Program-made: the position numbers and the translations under genes | NCBI GenBank assembly: GCA_034044135.1 | Contig: CP139021.1 | Location: 506,501-570,500, forward strand | DNA from: Flammeovirgaceae bacterium SG7u.111 | GTDB taxonomy: Bacteria; Bacteroidota; Bacteroidia; Cytophagales; Flammeovirgaceae | Direction of reading: 5' to 3' | DNA length: 64,000 nt | Part shown: one piece after another, positions 33,472 through 42,376 of the stretch | Layout of the letters: every line of letters starts with the position of its first letter | Position numbering within the stretch: position 1 is the first letter of the stretch | The notes under the pieces: generated by a model | What the model was told of the DNA's origin: nothing | The model's database searches: none | Seen by the model: the letters and a program-made list of their open reading frames with translations, nothing else

Positions 33472-34887
33472 ATGCCCAAAGTATTAATAGTAGATGATGA
33501 TCCTTCGTTTTGCCTAATGCTCAAAAAGTTTCTTGAGAAAAATGGGTACGATGCCAAGGAAGTGTTGACGGCAAAGAGTTGCCTGCAATTGTTGATTACA
33601 GATGGGGATTTTGACATCATACTTATAGATTTTAGGCTTCCCGATTTAAATGGCCTTGAACTTCTCAAGGAAATAAAGAAAAAGAAACCGCAAGTTCCCG
33701 TAATCTTGATGACCAGCTATGCGAATATCCGCACAGCGGTAAAGGCAATGCAAATGGGGGCTTTTGAATATGTAACGAAGCCGATCAACCCAGATGAAAT
33801 TTTAATTTCCATAAGGGAGGCGCTGGAAACTGGAACTGAAGAAGTAGCAGAACCAGCCAAAGCGGGGAAGGCAAAAGATACGAACACAAGTAAAAGACCC
33901 CCTCTTCCTAAATTCCAGTTTATTGAAGGAAACAGTTCCGAGGCGCTCGAAATCAAGAAATATATTGATTTGGTAGCCCCAACTAACCTTTCAGTAATTA
34001 TTCATGGAGAGAGTGGGACGGGAAAAGAGTATGTTTCTCGTATGATCCACCAGCATAGCCGCCGATCAGATAAGCCATTTGTGGCTATTGACTGTGGGGC
34101 ACTTTCAGAAGAGCTTGCGGCAAGTGAGCTTTTCGGTCATTTGAAAGGTTCGTTTACAGGTGCTATCAACGATAAAATAGGGCAATTTCAAGCTGCAAAT
34201 GGCGGTACCTTGTTCCTAGATGAAATTGGTAACCTTTCATATGAAATTCAAGTGAAATTGCTGAGGGCTATCCAAGAAGGCATGGTGAGGCGGATAGGCA
34301 GCAACAAGGATGACGCAGTTGATGTAAGGATTATAGCTGCGACCAACGAGGATCTTTCTGAAGCTGCAAAAAGAGGGGATTTTAGGGAAGATCTTTATCA
34401 TAGGCTCAACGAGTTTATGGTGATAGTTTCGCCACTGAGGAAAAGAAAGGATGATATAGGGCTTTTTGCCAAGCATTTCTTAGAGCGCTCAAATATGGAG
34501 TTGGAGAAGGATGTGAAAGGTTTTGACTTTGAGGTAATGCAAAAGTTCTTAGGGTATACCTGGCCTGGAAACCTTCGTGAGTTTAAAAATGTAATCAGAA
34601 GAGCTGTTTTGCTCACTCAAGGTGATTTAGTGATGTTGGAAAGCTTACCTGCTGAAATCATAAACCCTCCAGCAGAATCAGTTGCAAGTGCTCCTGAGCA
34701 AGAGACTGCTGTCCCTTCTGCAAACTCAGGTACGAACCTGAAAGAGATGATAGAGCGAAACGAGCGGGAAACGATTGTCCGAACGCTTGAGCAAGTGAAG
34801 TATAATAAATCGAAAGCTGCTAGACTTTTGAATATTGATAGAAAAACTCTTTACAATAAACTTAAGCAATACGGCATAGATGCTTAG
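33472..34887 (+). CDS. sigma-54-dependent response regulator, NtrC family
   Basis: 471 residues. Receiver domain 1-120 with the acidic pocket D8-D10 and phospho-acceptor D53 (LIDFRLPD), T/K switch positions in LMTSYANIRT and YVTKPI. The AAA+ domain starts near 155: Walker A GESGTGKE, the sigma-54 contact loop KGSFTGA (a serine in the second position instead of the usual GAFTGA), Walker B GGTLFLDEIGN, R-finger region and GNLREFKN. The last 45 residues form a Fis-type HTH (YNKSKAARLLNIDRKTLYNKL). It activates RpoN promoters after phosphorylation. No histidine kinase gene adjoins it, so the partner kinase is unknown. Confidence 0.95.
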   Translation: MPKVLIVDDDPSFCLMLKKFLEKNGYDAKEVLTAKSCLQLLITDGDFDIILIDFRLPDLNGLELLKEIKKKKPQVPVILMTSYANIRTAVKAMQMGAFEYVTKPINPDEILISIREALETGTEEVAEPAKAGKAKDTNTSKRPPLPKFQFIEGNSSEALEIKKYIDLVAPTNLSVIIHGESGTGKEYVSRMIHQHSRRSDKPFVAIDCGALSEELAASELFGHLKGSFTGAINDKIGQFQAANGGTLFLDEIGNLSYEIQVKLLRAIQEGMVRRIGSNKDDAVDVRIIAATNEDLSEAAKRGDFREDLYHRLNEFMVIVSPLRKRKDDIGLFAKHFLERSNMELEKDVKGFDFEVMQKFLGYTWPGNLREFKNVIRRAVLLTQGDLVMLESLPAEIINPPAESVASAPEQETAVPSANSGTNLKEMIERNERETIVRTLEQVKYNKSKAARLLNIDRKTLYNKLKQYGIDA

Positions 34888-34934
34888 CTAAGCCTATTTG
34901 CTTAGTGCTTATTCAGTTTTTTTAGTACATTTAG

Positions 34935-34978
34935 TAGGAAAAGCTTCTTTTTTAGAAAGGGGCTTTTCCTATTTTTTT
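34935..34978 (+). terminator. terminator after the response regulator
   Basis: TAGGAAAAGC / GCTTTTCCTA with a 17-base loop and a following TTTTTTT. Confidence 0.75.
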
Positions 34979-35010
34979 GCCTAATACCAACATCGCAACT
35001 TATAAATAAT

Positions 35011-36324
35011 ATGAAAAAGAAAAATAACCTCGGGACATCAACACGAAGATCATTTATCAAAACTACAGGTACAGCAGCTTTGGGCTCAACCTTGGCTTTC
35101 AATATTATTATATCTAAAACTGTGTATGCTGGAAATAGCGATACCATAAAAGTAGGTTTGATAGGCTGCGGGGGAAGAGGTACAGGAGCTGCAAGCCAAG
35201 CATTGAATGCAGATGATAACGTGGTGCTCACAGCCATGGCAGATATATTTGAAGATAAACTGAAAAGCTCTTTGAAGAACCTGAAAAAGGAGCTTGATAA
35301 GAAAGTAAAAGTCGATGAAGACCATCAGTTTTTGGGCTTCGATTCCTATAATAAATTACTAGCAAGTGATGTTGATATGGTCATTTTGGCAACTCCTCCA
35401 GCCTTCAGGCCTGATCATTTGGCTGCTGCCGTAGAAGCAAGAAAGCATATTTTCTGTGAAAAACCTATGGCAGTAGATGCTCCAGGATTTAGGAAAGTGC
35501 TGGAAAGTGTGCAAAAAGCGAAGGATAAAAAGCTTTCTCTCGTTTCGGGGTTTTGTTGGAGGCATGACTTCCCCAAACAAGAGGCATTCAAACGAGTACT
35601 TGATGGAGAAATAGGTGAAGTGAGGAGTATTTACAATACCTACAATACAGGTGAGCTTTGGAGTAAACCTATGGAAAAAGGTTGGAGTGAAATGGAATAT
35701 AAAATGCGTAACTGGTTGTATTATAATTGGCTATCGGGAGATCATATAGTAGAGCAGGCGATCCATAGCGTAGATATGATGAGTTGGGCGATGGGCGACG
35801 AGATTCTTCCGGTAAGCTGTACGGGAACAGGAGGGCGTCAGCAGCGAACCGAAGAGAAGTTTGGCCATATTTATGACCATTTTGCAATTACCTATGAATA
35901 TGAAAATGGTGCAAAAGGATTTCATATGAGCCGCCAGCAAAAGTTCTGCGACAGGAGCTACGCCGTGGATATGAACGGGACAAAAGGTCGGGCAATTGTC
36001 GATTGCATTAAACGAATTCATAGGGTTGAAAATGGAGAAACGTGGAACTATAGAGGAGAAACCAATAATATGTACCAAACCGAGCATGATGTGCTTTTTG
36101 CTTCAATAAGAAAAGGAGATGCGGTGAATGAGGGAGTGAGGATGGCGAACAGCACCATGCTGGGAATTATGGGAAGAATGGCAGCTTACACAGGCAAGAC
36201 TGTCACTTGGGAGGACGCGATTAAGTCGACAGAAGTGCTAGGTCCCAAAATTGACGAGTACAGTTGGGAATTGGAGTGGCCAACTACGCCAGTGGCAGTA
36301 CCTGGAGTCACCAAATTCTTCTAG
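35011..36324 (+). CDS. Tat-exported Gfo/Idh/MocA family oxidoreductase
   Basis: 437 residues. The signal includes TRRSFIKTTGTAALG, so it is a Tat substrate. Rossmann motif GLIGCGGRGTGA near residue 48 and CEKPMAVDA carrying the EKP triad lysine; the C-terminal domain includes the SGDHIVEQAIHSVDMMSW segment with the catalytic-region H and D. Longer inserts than the 60-62 kb copies, e.g. GGRQQRTEEKFGHIYDHF. Members oxidise sugar ring hydroxyls with bound NAD(P). It is followed 81 bases later by a TIM-barrel epimerase gene that is also Tat-exported; the two probably act on the same sugar. Confidence 0.92.
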   Translation: MKKKNNLGTSTRRSFIKTTGTAALGSTLAFNIIISKTVYAGNSDTIKVGLIGCGGRGTGAASQALNADDNVVLTAMADIFEDKLKSSLKNLKKELDKKVKVDEDHQFLGFDSYNKLLASDVDMVILATPPAFRPDHLAAAVEARKHIFCEKPMAVDAPGFRKVLESVQKAKDKKLSLVSGFCWRHDFPKQEAFKRVLDGEIGEVRSIYNTYNTGELWSKPMEKGWSEMEYKMRNWLYYNWLSGDHIVEQAIHSVDMMSWAMGDEILPVSCTGTGGRQQRTEEKFGHIYDHFAITYEYENGAKGFHMSRQQKFCDRSYAVDMNGTKGRAIVDCIKRIHRVENGETWNYRGETNNMYQTEHDVLFASIRKGDAVNEGVRMANSTMLGIMGRMAAYTGKTVTWEDAIKSTEVLGPKIDEYSWELEWPTTPVAVPGVTKFF

Positions 36325-36405
36325 AACGTTACCCCTATTTATACCAGCTTCAACAACAGAGCTGGCAATTGGTTTTCTTCCTTTCAATTTCTTTATACCA
36401 ATAGA

Positions 36406-37338
36406 ATGAAACCTCAAATCTCTCGAAAAACCTTTCTAAGGTATGGAGTTGTAGCAGCTTCATTGCCTTTTTTTCCAACTGCTCTTACCGTTTGTGCTAA
36501 AGAAAACAAGGCTGCGTTTAGCCCTTTGGCAGGAAAGTTAAAAATAAAGAAATCGTTGAAATATGGAATGGTGCAAGAAGGCGATTCTGTGATGGACAAG
36601 TTCAAGTTATTGAAAGAAATTGGCTACGATGGCGTAGAGTTGGATTCACCCAATGACTTGGATAAGAACGAAATACTGGAAGCAAAAGCAGCAACTGGCT
36701 TAGAAATACCCGGTGTGGTGAATTCTGAACATTGGAAGTCACCGCTTTCTCACCCTGATGCTGATGTAAGAAAAAAATGCGTAGATTCGATGATAACAGC
36801 ATTGCACGACTGTAAAGCCTATGGCGGAACTACGGTCTTGTTGGTAGCAGGAATGGTCAACGAGAATATTTCCTACAAGGATGCTTATAATCGCTCTCAG
36901 GAAGAAATCAAAAAACTGATTCCCATCGCTGAAGAAACAGGGATCAAGATTGCCATAGAAAATGTATGGAACAATTTCTTGCTTAGCCCACTAGAAGCAG
37001 CAAGGTTTGTGGATGAGCTAGAAAGCCCAATGGTGGGCTGGTATTTCGATGTGGGAAATGTAGTGAGGTATGGTTGGCCAGAGCACTGGATTCAGGCTTT
37101 GGGAAGTCGGATAATGAAGCTCGATATCAAAGAATACAGCAGGAAAATTCAAAAAGAAGAGGGTATTTGGAAAGGCTTCGGAGTGCCAATTTTGGAAGGT
37201 GATTGCAATTGGGCAGTAGTGGTTGATGCTCTAGAAAAAGTAGGTTATACCGAAGGTTGGGCTTCTGCCGAGGTAAAGGGAGGCGATAAAAAAAGATTGG
37301 TCGATATTTTGGAGCGCATGAAAACAATTTTTAGCTAA
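36406..37338 (+). CDS. Tat-exported sugar phosphate isomerase/epimerase-like TIM barrel
   Basis: 310 residues with a twin-arginine-like signal (SRKTFLRYGVVAASLPFF). The barrel begins LKYGMVQEGDSVMDKFKLLKEIGYDGVELD, and metal-ligand residues typical of the AP-endonuclease-2/XylA-like superfamily are seen: E in IAIENVWN, H in PEHWIQ and D in GWYFDVGN, plus E in EGWASAEVKGG. Such enzymes isomerise or epimerise keto sugars. Upstream is the Gfo/Idh member at 35.0 kb, giving an oxidise-then-epimerise pair; the sugar is not known. Confidence 0.88.
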   Translation: MKPQISRKTFLRYGVVAASLPFFPTALTVCAKENKAAFSPLAGKLKIKKSLKYGMVQEGDSVMDKFKLLKEIGYDGVELDSPNDLDKNEILEAKAATGLEIPGVVNSEHWKSPLSHPDADVRKKCVDSMITALHDCKAYGGTTVLLVAGMVNENISYKDAYNRSQEEIKKLIPIAEETGIKIAIENVWNNFLLSPLEAARFVDELESPMVGWYFDVGNVVRYGWPEHWIQALGSRIMKLDIKEYSRKIQKEEGIWKGFGVPILEGDCNWAVVVDALEKVGYTEGWASAEVKGGDKKRLVDILERMKTIFS

Positions 37339-37388
37339 CCTGTCTTATCTTCAAGTTTCTTTAAAAGGAGAACCAATTAATTTTTTAG

Positions 37389-38060
37389 ATGAAAAGATTT
37401 AATGAGTTATTACACTCAAATCGAGAGAACAAGTTTTTGCCTTTTACCATTGCTCTTGCCTTTATTATCTTGTTTGAACCGTTTTTAGATGGAATCCAGA
37501 CTAGTTTTCCCATAGTCAATACGTTGATCATGCTATCGCTTGTATTAGGAGTTTATAGCATTGGCTATGGGAGGGTAATGCTTAGTTTTGTCATCGTTTT
37601 AGTTGCTCTTACCATTGTTTTTAGCATATTGAAAGATGTTCTTCAGATGCGTATTTTTGGACTGCTTCAATACGGCTGTAATATCTTGTTTTTTGGTATT
37701 GCCGATTATCGCCTCATTAAATTTGTAGCAAAAAGTAAAAATGTAACCGCAAATATCATCTATGGAGCTATTTGTGGTTATTTGCTTATGGGTTTTATAG
37801 GGGCGATGTTGTTTGATGTTTTGACAACCATAGCTCCAAATTCTCTCGACTTTCCTTATACAGATCAGCCTGGCTTTCATGATTTTTTGTACTTCAGTTT
37901 TGTTACCCTTTCTACATTAGGCTATGGCGATGTAACTCCCGCTGCGGAAGTGGCACAGTCTCTTTCCATCTTGCTTAGTGTCACAGGACAGATGTATCTT
38001 ACTGTTTTGGTTGCAATGCTGGTAGGCAAGTACCTTAATGACCAAAATTCAACGAAATAA
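37389..38060 (+). CDS. K+-selective ion channel-like membrane protein
   Basis: 223 residues. Four helices in the first half (about 17-30, 43-58, 63-82, 92-110), then the pore module: helix 124-146, the filter TLGYGD at 176-181 in FSFVTLSTLGYGDVTPAAE, and the last helix 190-213. TxGYGD is the K+ selectivity signature. A channel with four helices before the pore (six in total) and no ligand-binding cytoplasmic domain is expected to leak or respond to voltage or lipid tension. No regulatory RCK domain is present. It starts 50 bases after the epimerase gene, so might share a transcript. Confidence 0.9.
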   Translation: MKRFNELLHSNRENKFLPFTIALAFIILFEPFLDGIQTSFPIVNTLIMLSLVLGVYSIGYGRVMLSFVIVLVALTIVFSILKDVLQMRIFGLLQYGCNILFFGIADYRLIKFVAKSKNVTANIIYGAICGYLLMGFIGAMLFDVLTTIAPNSLDFPYTDQPGFHDFLYFSFVTLSTLGYGDVTPAAEVAQSLSILLSVTGQMYLTVLVAMLVGKYLNDQNSTK

Positions 38061-38163
38061 ACCCTTTTTGTTAACACTTGTAAAAAATGATCATTGTTTT
38101 TTAGCGTTACTCTTGAGTAATCAATCAGCCCGCAATGCGGACTACTATTAACTACTTAAGTTT

Positions 38164-39711
38164 ATGGCTAACAAAAACAAATTGTCATTTTATAGAACAC
38201 TGTTGGTTGCCGCCTTTGTTTTGGCAGTTTCCATTCCAAGTTTTGCGCAAGAAACCGAGACAGGGTCAGAAGATTTTGCTTCTTCTTTTTTCGATGACGA
38301 GCCCAAAAAAAAGGTAAGAGCACCTGAAGAAGGCGAGGATATGGGTGAATATGCACTCAGCTCTTTGGATAGCATGAATGTGTTCCGTACTAACTTTGGT
38401 ATCACACAGGTGGGCGATCAGAAGTTTTTCGGGCTGAGGCTCCAACCAGAAATAGCCCTTGGCAAGCTAGGGTTTGGTTTAGATATTCCCGTGCAGTTCA
38501 ATATGGAAGATGGTTCGTTCAGGACAGATGAATTCAAGGATGGCACAGGTGTATTGAGAATGGTTCGCTATGCAAGGTACGGTGTAAAAAGGCGGGATCC
38601 GGTTTATTTGAGAGCGGGTGACCTTACGGGAGTTTACCTAGGTTATGGTTCTCTTCTGAATAACTATACAAATTCGGTGAGTTTCGATAAGAGAAAAATT
38701 GGTCTGAACTACGATATCAAAATAGGAAAGCTAGCCGGTATCGAAGGAATGTACAGCGACCTTAACTTATCTTCTTTCAACCTAATGGGGATAAGACCAT
38801 ATGTAAGACCATTTGCCAAAATGCCAATTCCTGTTGTTCGCTCGCTAGAGATAGGCGGAACCTATATGCTCGATAAAGATAATACTCAAATTTCTTCTAC
38901 GGTAGATAGCATGCAAGTAACCTATGGCAATGCATTTATTAAAGATGGAATGAAAGCTTGGGGTGCAGATTTGGGCGTAACATTCTTGAAAATCCCTTTT
39001 ATTACTGCTATGGGTTCTATCCAATATTCAAAATTGCTCAAGAACGAGTCAGACTCTCTGGCAAATTACTTTGGCAGCCTTCCTTCGGAAGATATTATTG
39101 GAACTCCACTTGAAGATGGTTACCAGTCGGGAACGGGGTTAAGTATTGGCGTTAATGCTAAGGTGAGGTTCATTGCCAATATTTTTAGTTTGGATATTGG
39201 AGTAGATAGGTTGTGGTATTCTGATCATTACCTTCCTCAGTTTTTCGATGCGGTGTATGAAATGAATAAAGATGCCAAGGTACAACAATTAGGCTTTGCC
39301 AAAAGCATGAAAGGTATTTATGGAAATATGACCTTCAATTTACTTGACAAGGTAAGAATTGGTGGTAGCTTGCTTTACCCTGATGAAATTAGTGAAGAAA
39401 ACCCTGCTACTGTACGAGTAAATGCCGAGGTGGTAAATTTATTCGAAAAGTTGATCTTGAAGGGAAGTTACATCAAAGGTAATCTAACTTCACTTGACGA
39501 TGCACTTGTGCTAGATGATCGCTCTTTGGCGACAGTAAGAGCTGCTTATAGGTTGTACAAAGTATTAGTTGTAGGCGTTGATTATCACTGGACTTTCGCA
39601 AAAGTAGCAGATGGTTCATATCAACTTACCGATCATGTTACCCCTTATTTTGGATTGAATATTCCGTTGAATTTTGGAGGAAAGAAATCAGTCCCTGAGG
39701 AAAAAGAATAG
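38164..39711 (+). CDS. secreted outer-membrane protein, unknown family
   Basis: 515 residues with a signal peptide ending in SIPSFAQ (about residue 29). The mature region starts with an acidic stretch (ETETGSEDFASSFFDDE) and is then strand-rich, e.g. VYLGYGSLLNNYTNSVSFD, KRKIGLNYDIKIGKLAG, AFNVEVV. Periodic aromatic-flanked strands and the end SVPEEKE fit a large barrel or a surface-exposed sheet protein. It is not recognised beyond being a conserved hypothetical seen in Cytophagales. Own terminator after the stop. Confidence 0.7.
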   Translation: MANKNKLSFYRTLLVAAFVLAVSIPSFAQETETGSEDFASSFFDDEPKKKVRAPEEGEDMGEYALSSLDSMNVFRTNFGITQVGDQKFFGLRLQPEIALGKLGFGLDIPVQFNMEDGSFRTDEFKDGTGVLRMVRYARYGVKRRDPVYLRAGDLTGVYLGYGSLLNNYTNSVSFDKRKIGLNYDIKIGKLAGIEGMYSDLNLSSFNLMGIRPYVRPFAKMPIPVVRSLEIGGTYMLDKDNTQISSTVDSMQVTYGNAFIKDGMKAWGADLGVTFLKIPFITAMGSIQYSKLLKNESDSLANYFGSLPSEDIIGTPLEDGYQSGTGLSIGVNAKVRFIANIFSLDIGVDRLWYSDHYLPQFFDAVYEMNKDAKVQQLGFAKSMKGIYGNMTFNLLDKVRIGGSLLYPDEISEENPATVRVNAEVVNLFEKLILKGSYIKGNLTSLDDALVLDDRSLATVRAAYRLYKVLVVGVDYHWTFAKVADGSYQLTDHVTPYFGLNIPLNFGGKKSVPEEKE

Positions 39712-39732
39712 TATAACTTTTATATGAAATGC

Positions 39733-39765
39733 AAAAGACGATGGGATAACCCCATCGCCTTTTTG
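39733..39765 (+). terminator. terminator after the outer-membrane protein gene
   Basis: AAAAGACGATGGG / CCCATCGCCTTTTTG stem, short loop, then a T run. Confidence 0.7.
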
Positions 39766-39992
39766 TGTTATGAATTACGTAAATATTAATTTTTCCCACC
39801 CAGTAGCCTTTTAGATAAACCAAAAGTTGCAAATAGCTGCCCTTTGCTATTGTTTTGAAAACCTTTTTAGGTATTATGCAATCACAACTTTTACCAAATA
39901 CTGAAATGAGCTGTTTTGTTAAACAATCATTCTTTGTTCATTTTTTTTACAAAATTAGCTATTGAGTATCTGTTAAAAACAAACATTTTCGA

Positions 39993-40940
39993 ATGGAACA
40001 AACCTTAATGGCCATCGGGTTTCTGTTGGCAGCATACTCCGTGGTTGGTAATGACGTAATCCAAACCCTTGGTACTTTTCTTAGCTCCAATAGCAAACAA
40101 AAATGGTGGGTTCTTTGGCTTTTTGCAGGAAGTATTCTTACGGTTGTGCTGGTATATGGCTGGTTGAATTACAATGGGGATGTTTCGTATGCCCGCCTTT
40201 CTAAGGTGAATTTGCCCGTACCGTTCCACTGGTGGTATGTATTGCCTCCTTTGGTGCTCATGGTCATCACCAGGTTTGGAGTGCCTGTAAGTACCACCTT
40301 CCTTATTCTGAGTGTATTTTCATCTTCTACGGTAATTGGCAAAATGATTACAAAGTCGGTAATTGGCTATTTGCTGGCATTTGCCGTGGCTATCGTGATC
40401 TACTTTATCATCGCAAGGTTTGTAGAAAAGTGGTTCATCGACAATAAGATGAATACCGGTAAAAAATATTGGACAGTTCTTCAATGGCTTTCCACGGGTT
40501 TTTTGTGGAGTCAATGGCTTATTCAGGACCTTGCCAATATCTATGTATTCCTCCCTCGCCCACTTCCTGTCGAATACTTAGTGGCATCTTTAGCTGCTAT
40601 TTTAGGGTTGCTTGCTTATATATTTTACAACAGAGGGGGAAGTATCCAAAAAATCATTACCACCAAAACGAATACGGCTGATATCCGTTCGGCTACCATC
40701 GTCGACTTTATCTATGGCTTTATTCTCTTGTTTTTCAAGCAGATGAGTAACATCCCGATGAGTACCACTTGGGTTTTTGTAGGTTTGCTCGCAGGTAGGG
40801 AGTTCGCCCTTACCTTTAGATTAGCGCATAGAGAATCGAAGGGCATGTATATTATGGTTCTTAAAGACTTGGGTAAGGTATTGCTTGGCTTGGTAGTGAG
40901 TACCATTTTAGTAGTGCTTATCAAGCAATTGGAGTCTTAG
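39993..40940 (+). CDS. PiT-like phosphate permease homologue
   Basis: 315 residues, nine or ten predicted helices and almost no soluble domain. Two PiT/SLC20 family signs are seen: GNDVIQTLGTFLSSNS near residue 19, and the pair PVSTTFLILSVF (about 98-109) and IPMSTTWVFVGLLAGRE (about 261-277), resembling the duplicated GxVSTTH-type repeats. True PiT transporters have longer loops and a GANDVAN pattern; here the motif is GNDVIQT, so substrate is open. It may move phosphate or a related anion driven by Na+ or H+. It shares a terminator with the convergent nucleotidyltransferase gene. Confidence 0.7.
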   Translation: MEQTLMAIGFLLAAYSVVGNDVIQTLGTFLSSNSKQKWWVLWLFAGSILTVVLVYGWLNYNGDVSYARLSKVNLPVPFHWWYVLPPLVLMVITRFGVPVSTTFLILSVFSSSTVIGKMITKSVIGYLLAFAVAIVIYFIIARFVEKWFIDNKMNTGKKYWTVLQWLSTGFLWSQWLIQDLANIYVFLPRPLPVEYLVASLAAILGLLAYIFYNRGGSIQKIITTKTNTADIRSATIVDFIYGFILLFFKQMSNIPMSTTWVFVGLLAGREFALTFRLAHRESKGMYIMVLKDLGKVLLGLVVSTILVVLIKQLES

Positions 40941-40947
40941 AAAGTGA

Positions 40948-40986
40948 AACAAAGCAGGCTGATCCATAGATCAGCCTGCTTTGTTT
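40948..40986. terminator. bidirectional terminator overlapping a stop codon
   Basis: AAACAAAGCAGGCTGATC / GATCAGCCTGCTTTGTTT, an 18-bp perfect stem with a 3-base loop. The minus-strand gene's last codons and TGA (40971-40973) are inside the right arm, while the plus-strand permease gene ends 8 bases to the left. Confidence 0.9.
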
Positions 40987-41576
40987 TCAATGTAATTTTG
41001 AAAGTCTTCTAAGGTATCGATATCCTTTGCCGCCTCAGGAAAAGGGATGCTTTGAATATCATCAGGGTTTGCTTTTACAATTAACTTTGCTCCTTTGTTC
41101 GCATTAAGCTTTAGCAAATCTGAGAAATACTTTTTCTTTAGTAAGATGGGCACGCCCACTATTTCCGAATAAGAAGAAGCGATAATACTTTTCTTGCTTG
41201 TTGAGGCAAGCTTTTGAAGAGCATTGATATGCTTCGAAGTCACAAAAGGTTGGTCTGCGAGCAGGAGCAAAACGGCATCCGTTTCAGGGTTCTGCTTCAA
41301 GGCAGATGCTAAGCCTGAGTTTATGGAACTGCCCATGCCATTTTCCCAGTTTTTGTTTACTACAATTTGAACAGGAAGGCTAGCCAAAACCTCTGTACAA
41401 GCTTCGGCATTTGCTCCCAATACCACAGTTACTTTTGTATTATCAGCGCTCAAAGCTGTTTTTGCGACACGCCGAAGCATAGGCTGCCCATTGACGGGCA
41501 AGAGCTGCTTTGGTTTTCCCATTCGAGAAGATTGTCCCGCAGCTAAAACTACTATGGAAAGCTTACTCTTTGACAT
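40971..41576 (-). CDS. MobA/MocA-like nucleotidyltransferase
   Basis: 201 residues. NTP-binding loop VVLAAGQSSRMGKPKQLLPV at 9-28 with the signature GxSxRMGxxK, followed by LADQPF (metal-binding D) at about 106-111 and the final IDTLEDF. The family adds GMP or CMP to molybdopterin, or an NMP to sugar phosphates; CMP transfer to Mo cofactor (MocA type) is the closest match in length but no molybdoenzyme is near. It overlaps the upstream membrane-protein gene by 14 bases, indicating translational coupling. C-terminus ends within the terminator stem. Confidence 0.85.
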   Translation of the reverse strand: MSKSKLSIVVLAAGQSSRMGKPKQLLPVNGQPMLRRVAKTALSADNTKVTVVLGANAEACTEVLASLPVQIVVNKNWENGMGSSINSGLASALKQNPETDAVLLLLADQPFVTSKHINALQKLASTSKKSIIASSYSEIVGVPILLKKKYFSDLLKLNANKGAKLIVKANPDDIQSIPFPEAAKDIDTLEDFQNYIENKAG

Positions 41577-42255
41577 TCAGAATATCGTTTAGCTCCAGCG
41601 AAGTGAGTTTTTGAATGCTTTTGATCAGCATCCACAAAGCTAGAAACATAATAAGAGTAGAAGGGACGGCGATTACGGGGAAACTCCAGAAGGTCATTTG
41701 CCCAAGCTCTTCGTTGAAGGCTTCTGTGCCAGCAGGGCTTTTTACCAAAACCTTGGCCAATACATAATTAAGTACTGCCGAAACTAAAAAGGAGGCAGCC
41801 ACGAGGTAAGTGGCAAGTACCAGTTTTTTCTCAAAAACAGGTTTGCTATCTCGTTCGTCTAATATCTGATCTATTTTTTCTACATTGATCAACTGGTCAT
41901 TATAAATCAGTTTTTTTACCAAAGGAAAAGGGGTCCAGAGGGAGATAATTACTGCCATGCCCAACACCAATGGAACTGCCGCTTCTTTTACGGCCACCCA
42001 GCTTGGGTCGAGTTGGAACAAACCAATCACGCCAGTGAGTAAAATACTTATCAGACCAATTACCGAAAATACATTCAATTTTTTCTGTTTGATGAAATCG
42101 TAAATACCATAGCCAATAGGGAAGGCAAGGGCAACTACTAGTCCAACAGCTGGGCCAAGTTTTTCAGGGGAGCTGAACTTCATCAAGATCATCACTGGGA
42201 TAAGGATGTTCAGCAAGAGGTTCATCAGCGGGCTTTCTTTCTTCTTCTGCGTCAT
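41563..42255 (-). CDS. multi-pass membrane protein, VC0807 type
   Basis: 230 residues with six helices (about 10-28, 32-50, 58-76, 86-105, 142-165, 188-215). The segments GPAVGLVVALAFPIGYGIYDFIKQKK and AVKEAAVPLVLGMAVIISLWTPFPLV match the VC0807-family arrangement; members are often annotated as MFS-like but lack classical MFS signatures. Its overlap with the MobA-like gene indicates a common transcript, without a clear metabolic link between them. Confidence 0.7.
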   Translation of the reverse strand: MTQKKKESPLMNLLLNILIPVMILMKFSSPEKLGPAVGLVVALAFPIGYGIYDFIKQKKLNVFSVIGLISILLTGVIGLFQLDPSWVAVKEAAVPLVLGMAVIISLWTPFPLVKKLIYNDQLINVEKIDQILDERDSKPVFEKKLVLATYLVAASFLVSAVLNYVLAKVLVKSPAGTEAFNEELGQMTFWSFPVIAVPSTLIMFLALWMLIKSIQKLTSLELNDILNVKE

Positions 42256-42303
42256 TACTCTAGTCTACAAGGTTGTTTTTGTCAAAGATACTGCGAAAAA
42301 ATA

Positions 42304-42342
42304 AGCCCCAGTGCATTTTACCGTAGCAAAATACACTGGGGC
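42304..42342 (-). terminator. terminator after the SMP-30 gene side / upstream of membrane gene
   Basis: AGCCCCAGTGCATTTT / AAAATACACTGGGGCT stem (one mismatch), 7-base loop. On the minus strand it is followed by TATTTTTTCG and lies downstream of the upstream minus gene's start, 35 bases before the SMP-30 stop at 42377, so it ends transcription from further upstream (the VC0807 promoter lies to its right on the map but reads away) and most plausibly serves SMP-30 from its 3' side. Confidence 0.55.
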
Positions 42343-42376
42343 TAGTTTATTTGACCCTAAGATAATGTTCAATTCA

